64,000 nucleotides of DNA from Mucilaginibacter myungsuensis (GCF_015222005.1 NZ_JADFFL010000012.1:52092-116091); one strand, 5' to 3'; counted from the first letter of the stretch, positions 8,150-16,612 are shown. The notes: generated by a model from the sequence alone, not told the origin. Translations and numbers: made by a program.

Positions 8150-9189
8150 ATTTTGGCCAAGCGGATCAGGTCCAGGATGGTGATCGTGCTTCCTTTTTTA
8201 TCGATCAGGTGTTCATCTTTAAAATCGGTCAGCGTACGGCTCACGGTCTCGGTAGCCATGCCGGCCATAGCGGCCAGATCCTCGCGAGTAGCTTTAAAAT
8301 TACCGGCCTCATCGTATTGGCGGTGTAATTTTAGCAAAGCCTCGGCCATGCGTTTGCGGACGGAGTTATAGGCCAACTGTAGCAGCTGATCTTCCTTTTC
8401 GCGGATATCGTTAGCCAGAAGTTTGATAAATTCACGGGCAACTTCGGGGTGCGCATTTAGCAATAGATCTAACTGATCTTTGGGGATCATCACCAGCTGA
8501 CTATCCTCTAAAGCGGTAGCTGTGTCCGAATAGACCTCGTTAGATAACATGGCCTGCACACCTAAGTACTGATCGGCATTATAGATCCCGGTCATTAACT
8601 CACGTCCATCCTCGGCCAATTTGATGGTCTTTATCCGGCCTGACATCACCACGTACAAGCCATTGCCTTTGTCGCCCTCGTAATACACCACCTGATTCTT
8701 TTTGAACTGACGGCTTTTACGCTCGCCGATGATCTTTTTAAGTTCAGCCAGGCCTGAATTTTTGGATATCAGCGAACTAAGGCGGTCTAAAGAATTGCTG
8801 TAATAGCTTTGCTGTTGCTCCTTCTTTTTCAAGCGGGTCTCTATGGCGTTCAGTAATTCCATATCGTCGAACGGCTTGGTCAGGTAATCATCTGCGCCCA
8901 TTTCCATGCCTTTGCGCAGGTCTAAACGTTCGGCTTTGGCGGTAAGGAAGATGAAGGGTATCGATGCGGTTTCGGGATTTTTATGCAGCAGATACAACAC
9001 GCCGTAGCCATCCAACTCGGGCATCATGATATCGCACAGGATCACATCAGGCAGGTTCTTTTGGGCAAGTTCCACGCCGGTTTTGCCGTTATTGGCTTCA
9101 AAAACTTCGTAATTGGCTAAGCCTAATATCTCAACGATATTTTCGCGGATATCGTTATTATCTTCAATGATCAGTACTTTTTTGCTCAT
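8140..9189 (-). CDS. Response regulator with CRP/FNR-type output domain
   Basis: 349 residues. The N-terminal receiver (about 1-122) has acidic residues E9/D10, phosphoacceptor D53 (ILCDIMMPELDG) and LTKPF. A cyclic-nucleotide-binding-fold domain follows (about 150-270, YEGDKGNGLYVVMSGRIK), then a winged helix (about 295-345) with the FNR-like recognition segment ETVSRTL. No N-terminal FNR cysteines are present, so it is not itself an Fe-S oxygen sensor. It overlaps the heme-PAS kinase gene by 4 bp. This joins the jobs of FixJ (receiver) and FixK (CRP/FNR activator) in one protein. Probable operators lie before its own operon, before hemN and before the gene at 4898. Confidence 0.93.
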   Translation of the reverse strand: MSKKVLIIEDNNDIRENIVEILGLANYEVFEANNGKTGVELAQKNLPDVILCDIMMPELDGYGVLYLLHKNPETASIPFIFLTAKAERLDLRKGMEMGADDYLTKPFDDMELLNAIETRLKKKEQQQSYYSNSLDRLSSLISKNSGLAELKKIIGERKSRQFKKNQVVYYEGDKGNGLYVVMSGRIKTIKLAEDGRELMTGIYNADQYLGVQAMLSNEVYSDTATALEDSQLVMIPKDQLDLLLNAHPEVAREFIKLLANDIREKEDQLLQLAYNSVRKRMAEALLKLHRQYDEAGNFKATREDLAAMAGMATETVSRTLTDFKDEHLIDKKGSTITILDLIRLAKMKN

Positions 9190-10373
9190 GACAGCGGGAT
9201 CGAAATGGTAAATATGGTTCCGTGGTTGACGTCGCTTTTAAAATCAATGCGCCCACTCATCAGGCTCGCGTATCGGGCTACAATGTTAAGTCCGAGGCCT
9301 GTGCCCGGGATATTACCGGTATTGTGCGCGCGGAAGAATGCCTCAAATAAATGCTTCTGATCCGTCTCAGGTATGCCGATACCGTTATCCTGAACGGTGA
9401 TCGTACACATCCCCTTGCTCACCTCGGTATTAAACTGGATAAAAGTATTCTCGCCCGAATATTTGATGGCGTTACCTACCAGATTGATCACGCAATTCTT
9501 TAACAGATTAGGATCTAACCGCACCATGCTTTCGGTGCCGGTATGCTGATAAATGATGTTTTGGTCTTGTTTAGCGATAAGTTGCATCTCCTCGGTGATC
9601 TCTTCGGACAGCTTTACCAGATCAAATTGTTGGAACGACGCCTCTACCTTACCTGCCTCCAGTTTCTCTAAAGACAAGAAATCATTTAGGATGCCCGTCA
9701 GGTTGGCTACCGAGTTTTTGATCTTAGCTACGTGCTTGGTAATATTCGGGTTGTCAAATGGTGCAGCATATTTATCGATCAGCGAAGCTGACAATTGCAC
9801 AGCACTCAATGGTGTGCGGAACTCGTGCGATGCCATCGATACAAAGCGGCTCTTTAATAGACCCAACTCTTTTTCTTTCTCTAACGACTGACTTACCTCT
9901 TCTTTAGCCGAGCGCAATTCATCAACCATGTGTTTCAGCGAAATTGTCCGCTGCTCTACCAGTTCTTCTAACTGACTCGCATATTCTTTTAGTGTTTCCT
10001 CAGCTTGCTTCTCGCGGCTGAGATCATGGATGAAACCGGTATAGATCTTACGTCCGGAATATTGCACTTCGCTAACTCCCAAGCGAAAAGGAAATTTGGT
10101 GCCATCTTTTTTTAGTCCCATCACTTCCCGGCCAATACCGATGATATGTGCGTGACCTGTCTTTTGGTAACGACCGATATATTCATCATGATGCCCCCTA
10201 TCCGGTTGCGGCATCAGCATAGATATATTATTGCCGATCACCTCCTCGGGCTCGTACTGGAACAATTTACAAGCGGCTGGATTGATGGATTCCACACGAG
10301 CGCGCTCATCAATAGTGATAATTCCGTCGATAGCGTTGGCGATGATGGCTTTCAGTAACAGGGCGTTCTCCAT
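9186..10373 (-). CDS. FixL-like heme-PAS oxygen sensor histidine kinase
   Basis: 395 residues, no transmembrane segment. The PAS domain (about 1-120) has the FixL pattern: H62 in RGHHDEYIGRY matches the proximal heme ligand (H200 of Bradyrhizobium FixL), and H76 and R82 in HIIGIGREV match H214 and the O2-signalling R220. A coiled coil (about 120-172) leads to the HisKA domain with H183 in SHEFRTPL, then an ATPase domain with NAIKYSG, DNGIGIP and GTGLGLNI. In FixL, loss of O2 from heme switches on autophosphorylation; the residues imply the same here. It is followed by its likely partner, the receiver-CRP/FNR gene, and has its own operator (C). Confidence 0.92.
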   Translation of the reverse strand: MENALLLKAIIANAIDGIITIDERARVESINPAACKLFQYEPEEVIGNNISMLMPQPDRGHHDEYIGRYQKTGHAHIIGIGREVMGLKKDGTKFPFRLGVSEVQYSGRKIYTGFIHDLSREKQAEETLKEYASQLEELVEQRTISLKHMVDELRSAKEEVSQSLEKEKELGLLKSRFVSMASHEFRTPLSAVQLSASLIDKYAAPFDNPNITKHVAKIKNSVANLTGILNDFLSLEKLEAGKVEASFQQFDLVKLSEEITEEMQLIAKQDQNIIYQHTGTESMVRLDPNLLKNCVINLVGNAIKYSGENTFIQFNTEVSKGMCTITVQDNGIGIPETDQKHLFEAFFRAHNTGNIPGTGLGLNIVARYASLMSGRIDFKSDVNHGTIFTISIPLS

Positions 10374-10392
10374 AAAATTATGATCCTTATCA

Positions 10393-10400
10393 CAAATATG
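10393..10400 (-). promoter_or_regulatory. -7 box CATATTTG of the heme-PAS kinase operon
   Basis: One mismatch to TAnnTTTG on the minus strand. Its last base is 58.5 bp from the centre of operator C and about 20 bp before the start codon at 10373. Confidence 0.6.
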
Positions 10401-10438
10401 AATATTGCCGCCGAGACTAAAAGTAATTTCCTTCAGCT

Positions 10439-10464
10439 AAAAAAGTAACGATGGTCATATTTTG
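10439..10464 (-). promoter_or_regulatory. CRP/FNR-type operator C, autoregulation of the sensor operon
   Basis: On the minus strand: CAAAATATGA, N6 (CCATCG), TTACTTTTTT. Less perfect than operators A and B, but the TGA half, the spacer and the T-rich flank agree, and the distance to the -7 box is exactly the same (58.5 bp). Implies feedback of the regulator on its own operon. Confidence 0.6.
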
Positions 10465-10469
10465 AGACA

Positions 10470-11552
10470 CTACACCGACCTTGCAATATCGCCACCATCC
10501 ACATCCAGCCTGCGCTTAGGCAAACTTTGTGGGTAATTATCTTTAAGGTACGCAACCATATTTTCGCGCACGTAACAACGCAGGTCGAATGCCTGAGATG
10601 AGTTACGCGCACTCATTAGGCAGCGTATCTCTATAACGGTCTCCTTAGTGTCGGTCACTTGTAGTACGCCTACCCGCTTGTCCCAAAGCGGAGACGCATT
10701 CAGCAGGCGCATTAGCTCCTCGCGCATTTTATCTGCCGGCGCGGTGTGGTCAACATATAAAAATACAGTTCCCAATATCTCCGATGTGGTGCGGGTCCAG
10801 TTCTGGAAAGGTTTTTCGATAAAATAATTGATAGGTAAGATCAGGCGGCGCTGATCCCAGATGTTGAGCACTACGTAGGTCAACGTGATATCCTCTACCC
10901 TGCCCCATTCACCTTCCACCACCAACACGTCATCTATCCTAATGGGTTGTGTGAACGCGATCTGGAAACCGGCCAGCAGATTCCCCAGCGACTTTTGTGC
11001 CGCGAAACCGATGATCACACCGCCTATGCCCACGCCCGTCAGCAAACCTGTACCCAGTTTCCTTACACTCTCAAAGCTTAATAAGATAATAGATACAGCG
11101 ATCAAAATGATCATCACTATCGTCAGCCTTCGGATGAATTGTAATTGCGTACGGACCTTGCGCTCTTTTAAATTATCATCCTTATTAAGGTCATATTTGT
11201 GGTAGACATAATCCTCCAATATTTTGATACTGCTGATGAGTACGCTGGTAAACGATATCACCAATAAGATCCCCAACACGCGTTCTATCTTGGTCTCGTA
11301 AACATCTTTCAGCGTCAGGAAAGGAAGCACAAGCGATAGTGTTAGCAAGGGTACAAAATGGTTGAAAGGTCGGTTAAGATGGCATACGATAGACCGGATC
11401 ACCGAATAGTCGGTTTGCCTTTTGTAGTGGCGCAGCAAGCGGGCAATGATCATTTTGCCAATGAAGCCTAATATCAGTACCAAACCGATCACCGCTGTGT
11501 TCCAGGCCCAGGCAGGCATCCGTGTCGACCAACTCTCTATCAGTTCGTTCAT
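10470..11552 (-). CDS. MscS-family mechanosensitive channel
   Basis: 360 residues. Four to five hydrophobic segments (about 16-36, 66-82, 90-108, 145-163 and 168-195) precede the beta domain. The pore helix is glycine/alanine rich (GTGLLTGVGIGGVIIGFAAQKSLGN across about 168-192), as in MscS TM3, followed by the conserved GFQIAFTQPIRIDD and VEDITLTYVVL. Such channels release solutes on hypo-osmotic shock. It is upstream of the sensor operon on the same strand, but operator C and its promoter separate them. Confidence 0.9.
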   Translation of the reverse strand: MNELIESWSTRMPAWAWNTAVIGLVLILGFIGKMIIARLLRHYKRQTDYSVIRSIVCHLNRPFNHFVPLLTLSLVLPFLTLKDVYETKIERVLGILLVISFTSVLISSIKILEDYVYHKYDLNKDDNLKERKVRTQLQFIRRLTIVMIILIAVSIILLSFESVRKLGTGLLTGVGIGGVIIGFAAQKSLGNLLAGFQIAFTQPIRIDDVLVVEGEWGRVEDITLTYVVLNIWDQRRLILPINYFIEKPFQNWTRTTSEILGTVFLYVDHTAPADKMREELMRLLNASPLWDKRVGVLQVTDTKETVIEIRCLMSARNSSQAFDLRCYVRENMVAYLKDNYPQSLPKRRLDVDGGDIARSV

Positions 11553-11787
11553 CTTTAAGTTCTTTTTTTGCTGATCAAAACCACCTGTTTAACCGCTATG
11601 TAAATAAATTGTTGTGTCTTATCAAACCCATCCTTATCTATACAAGTATCAATTTACGTATGAACATCAACAATTTATCTCTTTAAATGGGATCATTCTA
11701 AATTAAATCTTTCAATGTAGCTTAACATGGCGTTCAAATTTGGGAAACATTGCGGCTTTAGTTTTGCAAGAAATAGGAACGATACCC
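11553..11787. promoter_or_regulatory. Divergent intergenic region with promoter for the PhoX-like gene
   Basis: TAGTTTTG at 11759-11766 fits the -7 consensus on the plus strand, with a TTTG at 11739-11742 as a possible but closely spaced -33 element (16 bp). The rest is AT-rich with no other recognisable element. Confidence 0.5.
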
Positions 11788-13281
11788 ATGAACAAACATT
11801 TATCAACCAAAAGAACTTTAGCGACCGCTGTAGTCCTTTTTGTGGCATCGGCAGTAGCTATCACTGCTTGTAAAAAGAACAAGACCGAGGACACCCCGGT
11901 AACCCCTGCCCCGGTAGCGCAATTGCAGAACTTTTCAGTTAACCCATCGCTTCTGAAAGCAATGCCTGGTTTCGAAACATTGGCGATCACTACGCTGATC
12001 AGCTCTGACGATGTGTTGGCAGGTTCGCCAAACTTCGTATTCGGCGCACAGCCTGATGGTGCCGGTATCATTAAAGATCCTGCAAGCGACGGCTTTATCA
12101 TGATCAATAACCACGAAATATTGCAATCAGTATCACGCGTATATCTGGACAAGAACTTTAAACCTACCAAAGGCGAGTACATTGTTGACTCGGACGGCGG
12201 CATGACCCGTTTGTGCTCGGCCACTATGGCTACGCCGGAAGAGCATGGTTTTGCTAAGCCGGTGTTCCTGACCGCAGGCGAAAGTGGTGTAGAATCAATG
12301 ATCCACGCTATTGATCCATTGGCAACTGCCGATAAAAAGAACAATCAACGTACTGTTGCTGCCCTGGGTCGCTGGAGCGCAGAGAACGCTGTACCACTGC
12401 CAAAAGGCAGCTACCCGGGAAAAAGCGTTATACTGATCGGCGAGGACGAGAGCGATGGCCAGTTAGCCATGTACGTATCTAATACCCAAGGCGACCTGCA
12501 AAATGGCAAACTGTACGTAATGAAACGTACCAACAACGACCCTGTTGAGACCAGCATGAGCAAAGGCACATCTTACGATGTGGAATTTGTGGAACTGGAT
12601 AATGTAAAAACCAGCACCGGTGCGCAATTACAACAACAAACCGTTGACAAAAAAGCCCTAATGCTTGCCCGTGTAGAGGATATAGACTACCGCAAAGGCA
12701 GCGCTGCGAACGGTCGCGAGGTTTATTTTACAGCTACCGGCGTTAGCCAGGCTGATAAGGTTACGCCGGTAAGCGGCAAAACCATGTGGGGCCGCGTTTA
12801 CAAATTAGTTTTGGATGCTAACGACCCTTTAAAAGGTAAATTAGAAGTTGCAGTTGACGGCAACGACAACCCGGGTAACAGCATTGTAAACCCGGATAAC
12901 TTGTGCGTAACCGAGAACTTTGTTTACATTCAGGAGGATGGTGACTCTTTCTACACCAACAACAAGCACGACGGCACCATTTGGCAATTCGGCATGGCTG
13001 ATAAGTCGTTAAAAGCGATGTTGCAAATGAACCACCGCCGTACAGAGACCGCGTTCAACACAAAGTATAACGTAACCAACGACCAACGTTTAAGCACCTG
13101 GGAGTATGGCGCGATGTACGATATATCGAACCTGACCGGTATCCCTAACACTTTTGTGGTTAACCTGCACCCACACACGTGGACCGATGCTAAATACCGT
13201 AACATTGACGGTGGCACCACCCGTTTGACCAACAATAGCGAAGGTGGCCAGGTTGTCATTGTTCGCGGTGTAGCTAAATAA
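11788..13281 (+). CDS. PhoX-like (DUF839) lipoprotein
   Basis: 497 residues from the ATG at 11788, chosen because it gives a clean lipoprotein signal ending AITAC; an upstream TTG would add 16 residues in front of it. The mature protein has the PhoX/DUF839 beta-propeller features: VILIGEDESDGQLAMYVSN, the segment with ARVEDIDYRKG, and NPDNLCVTENFVYIQEDGD. PhoX proteins are Ca/Fe-dependent alkaline phosphatases, but DUF839 also includes non-enzymatic relatives; activity cannot be assigned. A perfect palindromic hairpin separates it from the di-heme peroxidase gene that follows. Confidence 0.8.
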   Translation: MNKHLSTKRTLATAVVLFVASAVAITACKKNKTEDTPVTPAPVAQLQNFSVNPSLLKAMPGFETLAITTLISSDDVLAGSPNFVFGAQPDGAGIIKDPASDGFIMINNHEILQSVSRVYLDKNFKPTKGEYIVDSDGGMTRLCSATMATPEEHGFAKPVFLTAGESGVESMIHAIDPLATADKKNNQRTVAALGRWSAENAVPLPKGSYPGKSVILIGEDESDGQLAMYVSNTQGDLQNGKLYVMKRTNNDPVETSMSKGTSYDVEFVELDNVKTSTGAQLQQQTVDKKALMLARVEDIDYRKGSAANGREVYFTATGVSQADKVTPVSGKTMWGRVYKLVLDANDPLKGKLEVAVDGNDNPGNSIVNPDNLCVTENFVYIQEDGDSFYTNNKHDGTIWQFGMADKSLKAMLQMNHRRTETAFNTKYNVTNDQRLSTWEYGAMYDISNLTGIPNTFVVNLHPHTWTDAKYRNIDGGTTRLTNNSEGGQVVIVRGVAK

Positions 13282-13302
13282 TATTCACTTACCGTTTTAT
13301 TC

Positions 13303-13336
13303 ATCCCGGTGCGCGATCGCGCACCGGGATATTTTT
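13303..13336 (+). terminator. Strong palindromic terminator
   Basis: A perfect 28-base palindrome (13303-13330), starting ATCCCGGTGCGC and ending GCGCACCGGGAT, followed by ATTTTT. It separates the PhoX-like and peroxidase genes, though the gap is only 77 bp. Confidence 0.85.
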
Positions 13337-13358
13337 GTTTAAAAACACTCCCCAAGCT

Positions 13359-15146
13359 ATGCTTGCTAAGAACCGGCTATTTGCCATTATAACTGCATTT
13401 GTGCTGATCACTTTTTGCTTTTACTGCAAAAACGATAAGACCGATGCATCCGTCAATATCAAAAAGAATTTTGATCAGGAACTGATCCGATTACAGTCCA
13501 TCGTCGACCAAAAATTATTTACCGCTGTACAAAAAGGTGATCAGGGGCAGATCAAGTCGGCCTTCTTAGATGCCCGCCGTCAGTATAAAACGATCGAATA
13601 CTATATCGAATACTATTTCCCAAGCACCGCGGTAATGCTGAACGGCGCCCCCGTTGATGAAATAGAATTAGGCGAGAATCTCGTCGAAAACCCTACCGGT
13701 TTCCAGGTGATGGAAGCGATCATTTATGGCGATGAGCTTGCCGCGCAAAAAGATGACCTGCTGAACGAGGTAAAAAAGATGCAGCTGAACCTGAAACGCG
13801 TAGCCCGCTTCAACGAGCAATACCAGATCACTGACGCGCAACTGTTCGACGCGATCAGATTAGAGATGTTCCGCATAACCGGATTGGGAATCACCGGATT
13901 TGATACCCCGGATGCTCTGCAGTCGCTACCCGAGGCCGCTTCGGCTTTGGAAGGAATAGGTTACGTGTTGTCGAATTATGGAGACATGGAGCAGGATAAA
14001 GAAGTTAAGGCTGCTATAACTTATCTGAACGAGCACCTCAACTATGATAAATTTGACCGACTGACATTTATCACCGAATATCTTGATCCGTTAAGTAAGC
14101 GCATTGCTGAGGTTCGCAACAAGCTAAAGATCCCTGCCACTGCCAGCGGTTCGGCATTGCATGATGATGCTGTTACACTATTCCAACCCAATGCCTTTAA
14201 CCCCGACCGCTTTGTTGGCAACGCTACCGAATTTATAAGCGATGATAAGATCGCTTTAGGCAAAACTTTATTCAGCGACGCGATCCTATCCAACAACGGC
14301 GACCGTAGTTGTATGACCTGCCACAACCCCGTATTGGCCTTTACCGACGGCCTGACCAAAGGTGCAGCCATCGGCAAAAACAAAACTTTGTTGCGCAACA
14401 CCCCTACCCTAACCTATGCGGGCTTACAACGCGCTTTTTTTTATGACCTGAAAGCCGGAAGTTTAGAGGACCAGGCTTTAGACGTGGTACATCATAGAGA
14501 CGAAATGAATGGCTCTTTAGAGTTGGCCTCCAAGCGCATCAACACCGATAAGCGGTACCGTTCGTTATTTAAAAAAGCATATAAAGATAGCATAGGCAAA
14601 GCCGATGCCTGGAAGATACAGCACGCGCTGGCCGCTTACATCCGCTCCTTAACGTTATTTAACTCGCGCCTGGATCAGTATATGCGTGGCGATAGAGGCA
14701 AATTGAACAATGAAGAAAAACTGGGCTTCAACCTGTTTATGGGTAAGGCCAAATGCGGTGCCTGCCATTTTGCACCGGTGTTTAACGGAACGGCACCTGC
14801 TTTATTCAACAAAAGCGAGGCCGAAGTGCTGGGCGTTCCGGCCACGTCAGACACACTGAATGCCACTTTAGATGCCGATCTTGGGCGTTACGCGCTGTCG
14901 CCTTACCCGCAGTACAAGCATGCTTTTAAGATACCGACACTACGGAACATCAGCAAAACGGCGCCCTATATGCATAATGGTGTTTTTCGCACATTGGAAG
15001 AAGTGGTTGAATTTTACAACCGGGGCGGTGGCATTGGACTGGGTATCGACGTAGCGAACCAGACCCTATCGCCCGATCCGCTTAAGCTTACCAAGGCCGA
15101 AATGAAGGCTATAGTGGCCTTCTTGAAAACTTTGGATGATCAATAA
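13359..15146 (+). CDS. Di-heme cytochrome c peroxidase (MauG-like) with N-terminal helical domain
   Basis: 595 residues from the ATG at 13359; a lipoprotein signal ends FCFYC. The N-terminal ~250 residues are helical and contain GENLVENPTGFQVMEAIIYG, reminiscent of imelysin/EfeO-like domains, without a clear HxxE motif. The C-terminal ~330 residues are a cytochrome c peroxidase with CMTCH at residue 318 and CGACH at residue 466. Closing motifs such as FKIPTLRNISKTAPYMHNG are typical. It probably reduces H2O2 in the periplasm or oxidises a partner protein, as MauG does. This two-part architecture recurs in Bacteroidota. Confidence 0.87.
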   Translation: MLAKNRLFAIITAFVLITFCFYCKNDKTDASVNIKKNFDQELIRLQSIVDQKLFTAVQKGDQGQIKSAFLDARRQYKTIEYYIEYYFPSTAVMLNGAPVDEIELGENLVENPTGFQVMEAIIYGDELAAQKDDLLNEVKKMQLNLKRVARFNEQYQITDAQLFDAIRLEMFRITGLGITGFDTPDALQSLPEAASALEGIGYVLSNYGDMEQDKEVKAAITYLNEHLNYDKFDRLTFITEYLDPLSKRIAEVRNKLKIPATASGSALHDDAVTLFQPNAFNPDRFVGNATEFISDDKIALGKTLFSDAILSNNGDRSCMTCHNPVLAFTDGLTKGAAIGKNKTLLRNTPTLTYAGLQRAFFYDLKAGSLEDQALDVVHHRDEMNGSLELASKRINTDKRYRSLFKKAYKDSIGKADAWKIQHALAAYIRSLTLFNSRLDQYMRGDRGKLNNEEKLGFNLFMGKAKCGACHFAPVFNGTAPALFNKSEAEVLGVPATSDTLNATLDADLGRYALSPYPQYKHAFKIPTLRNISKTAPYMHNGVFRTLEEVVEFYNRGGGIGLGIDVANQTLSPDPLKLTKAEMKAIVAFLKTLDDQ

Positions 15147-15161
15147 ATAGCAACCGGCAGG

Positions 15162-15347
15162 TTACTCAAATTGCAGTTCCAACTCGTCATTACCAGCGTC
15201 TACAATACGGAAAATACGTTTTTCGGCATGACGGTCGCTGTCTGATGATTCGAGGCGAACGATGTCATGGTCGTGAAATTGGTTAGTATTAGGCACCATA
15301 ATGGCGGTAAGCGTGGCCGGATCGCCGGGTACTGTTAGCGTTTTCAT
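15162..15347 (-). CDS. Small hypothetical protein
   Basis: 61 residues (MKTLTVPGDPATLTAIMVPN at the start, ELELQFE at the end). No signal peptide or membrane segment; acidic C-terminus. I recognise no family. It converges with the peroxidase gene and has room upstream for its own promoter. Probably real because of its clean start and non-overlapping position. Confidence 0.55.
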   Translation of the reverse strand: MKTLTVPGDPATLTAIMVPNTNQFHDHDIVRLESSDSDRHAEKRIFRIVDAGNDELELQFE

Positions 15348-15448
15348 ATCGTTTCGTTTTCTTTCTAAAACAGGTGCGGTGTGAATAAGTTTAACTTACT
15401 TTTTAGAAAAATGAACGGAAATGACTAACGCTTTCTGATTTTTTTACT

Positions 15449-15456
15449 TATATTTG
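15449..15456 (+). promoter_or_regulatory. -7 box TATATTTG of the candidate small RNA
   Basis: Perfect TAnnTTTG on the plus strand, with no gene start downstream before a terminator 50 bp further on. No clear -33 element. Confidence 0.55.
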
Positions 15457-15461
15457 CAGGA

Positions 15462-15540
15462 CTACGACGGCTCAGTCCGTCTATTGTGATAAGGTTTAGG
15501 TTGAAAGTCCCCGGCGGCGAGCGCTTAGGGGACTTTTTTT
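15462..15540 (+). ncRNA. Candidate small RNA with own promoter and terminator
   Basis: About 79 nt between the -7 box at 15449-15456 and a terminator. Hairpin 1: GACGG, CTCAGT, CCGTC (15466-15481). Hairpin 2: AAGTCCCC (15505-15512) pairing with GGGGACTT (15528-15535), then a run of T ending at 15540. The stretch is intergenic and codes for nothing convincing. It resembles no RNA family I can name. Confidence 0.5.
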
Positions 15541-15564
15541 GTACATATGAACCTCACACACTAT

Positions 15565-15903
15565 TTAATCCCACATCGTCCCCGCCAAACCCAATATCAA
15601 AGACATCCACATACCGATCAGGTATCCAAGCACGCTTAGCACATAAAACATTTTTCCTACCCAACCTTCTATCTTCCGTAACGGCTCGGTAACGTCATAG
15701 CACAAACCTACGATCGCTCCTAAAAACGGGGTCAGTAATAAGGGTTTAATGCGCCAATACGGTCCCCATTGCGGATCGCCTGCTCCTGCACCGATCACAA
15801 AAACGCTGATGGCGACCAATCCAATGCCTGCGCCAAACAGTATCCTGTTGCGTAATTGACCTGTAAAATTAGGTTTGTTTGTTAGTTGTTCTGTTGTTGT
15901 CAT
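15565..15903 (-). CDS. Small membrane protein, unknown
   Basis: 112 residues from ATG 15903 (MTTTEQLTNKPNFTGQ); a further in-frame start seven codons upstream is less likely. Three hydrophobic segments (about 20-40, 54-72 and 85-107). GDPQWGPYWRIKP lies between the first two. It looks like a family of Bacteroidota-specific membrane proteins without assigned function. Confidence 0.7.
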   Translation of the reverse strand: MTTTEQLTNKPNFTGQLRNRILFGAGIGLVAISVFVIGAGAGDPQWGPYWRIKPLLLTPFLGAIVGLCYDVTEPLRKIEGWVGKMFYVLSVLGYLIGMWMSLILGLAGTMWD

Positions 15904-16009
15904 ATAGTTATAAATTAAAAGCACTTTGAATTACAAAGTTATTTGTAAAAACAACAACTCCAAATATTTTCGAGAAAATTATTCCTGTTGATGACTATCC
16001 GCCCAAACT

Positions 16010-16048
16010 AAAAAGTCGCGATGCACTTTTCGTACATCGCGACTTTTT
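16010..16048 (-). terminator. Bidirectional terminator after msrA
   Basis: AAAAAGTCGCGATG, 11-base loop, CATCGCGACTTTTT. A perfect 14-bp stem 26 bp after the msrA stop, with A and T tracts on both sides. Confidence 0.9.
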
Positions 16049-16074
16049 GATCGTTATATATGTAAATTTATTCG

Positions 16075-16563
16075 TTACAGCACCCACTCCGGCCGCTCGT
16101 AATGGCAGGTGTACCCGTACGGATTTTTTTGCAGGTAATCCTGATGGTCTTCTTCGGCATTCCAAAAATCTCCGGCAGGTTCAACGGCGGTCACCACTTT
16201 GCCCGGCCATTTGCCCGATGCGTCAACATCGGCAATAACCTGCTTGGCCACATTGCGCTGCTCGTCGCTCAGGTAATAAATAGCCGAACGATATGATGTA
16301 CCGATATCATTCCCTTGGCGGTTAAGTGTGGTGGGGTTATGTATCTGGAAAAAATATTCCAGCAATTTACGGTACGATATCACCGAAGGATCAAAATCTA
16401 TCTCTATGCCCTCGGCATGAGTACCATGGTTACGGTAGGTAGCATTAGGCACATCGCCGCCGGTATAACCAACAACGGTATTTATAACGCCGGGTTGCTG
16501 GCGGAACAATTCTTCCACGCCCCAAAAACAGCCTCCGGCCAGTATCGCTTTTTCAGTATCCAT
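16075..16563 (-). CDS. msrA: Peptide methionine sulfoxide reductase A
   Basis: 162 residues from ATG 16563 (MDTEKAILAGGCFWG); an upstream start adds nine residues outside the family. The catalytic GCFWG motif is close to the N-terminus, and YTGG plus HGTHAEGIEIDFDP follow. It reduces the S-epimer of methionine sulfoxide with thioredoxin. The next gene upstream is the DUF421 protein; there is no sign that they share a function. Confidence 0.95.
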   Translation of the reverse strand: MDTEKAILAGGCFWGVEELFRQQPGVINTVVGYTGGDVPNATYRNHGTHAEGIEIDFDPSVISYRKLLEYFFQIHNPTTLNRQGNDIGTSYRSAIYYLSDEQRNVAKQVIADVDASGKWPGKVVTAVEPAGDFWNAEEDHQDYLQKNPYGYTCHYERPEWVL

Positions 16564-16612
16564 AAAAATGTATTTTAAAAATATATTCAACTATCATACC
16601 ACCGACCATTTG

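Noticed and set aside
15486..15692. Open frame of 68 codons over the candidate small RNA
   Set aside because: It reads through a strong terminator and into the antisense of a real gene, and the protein has no recognisable pattern.
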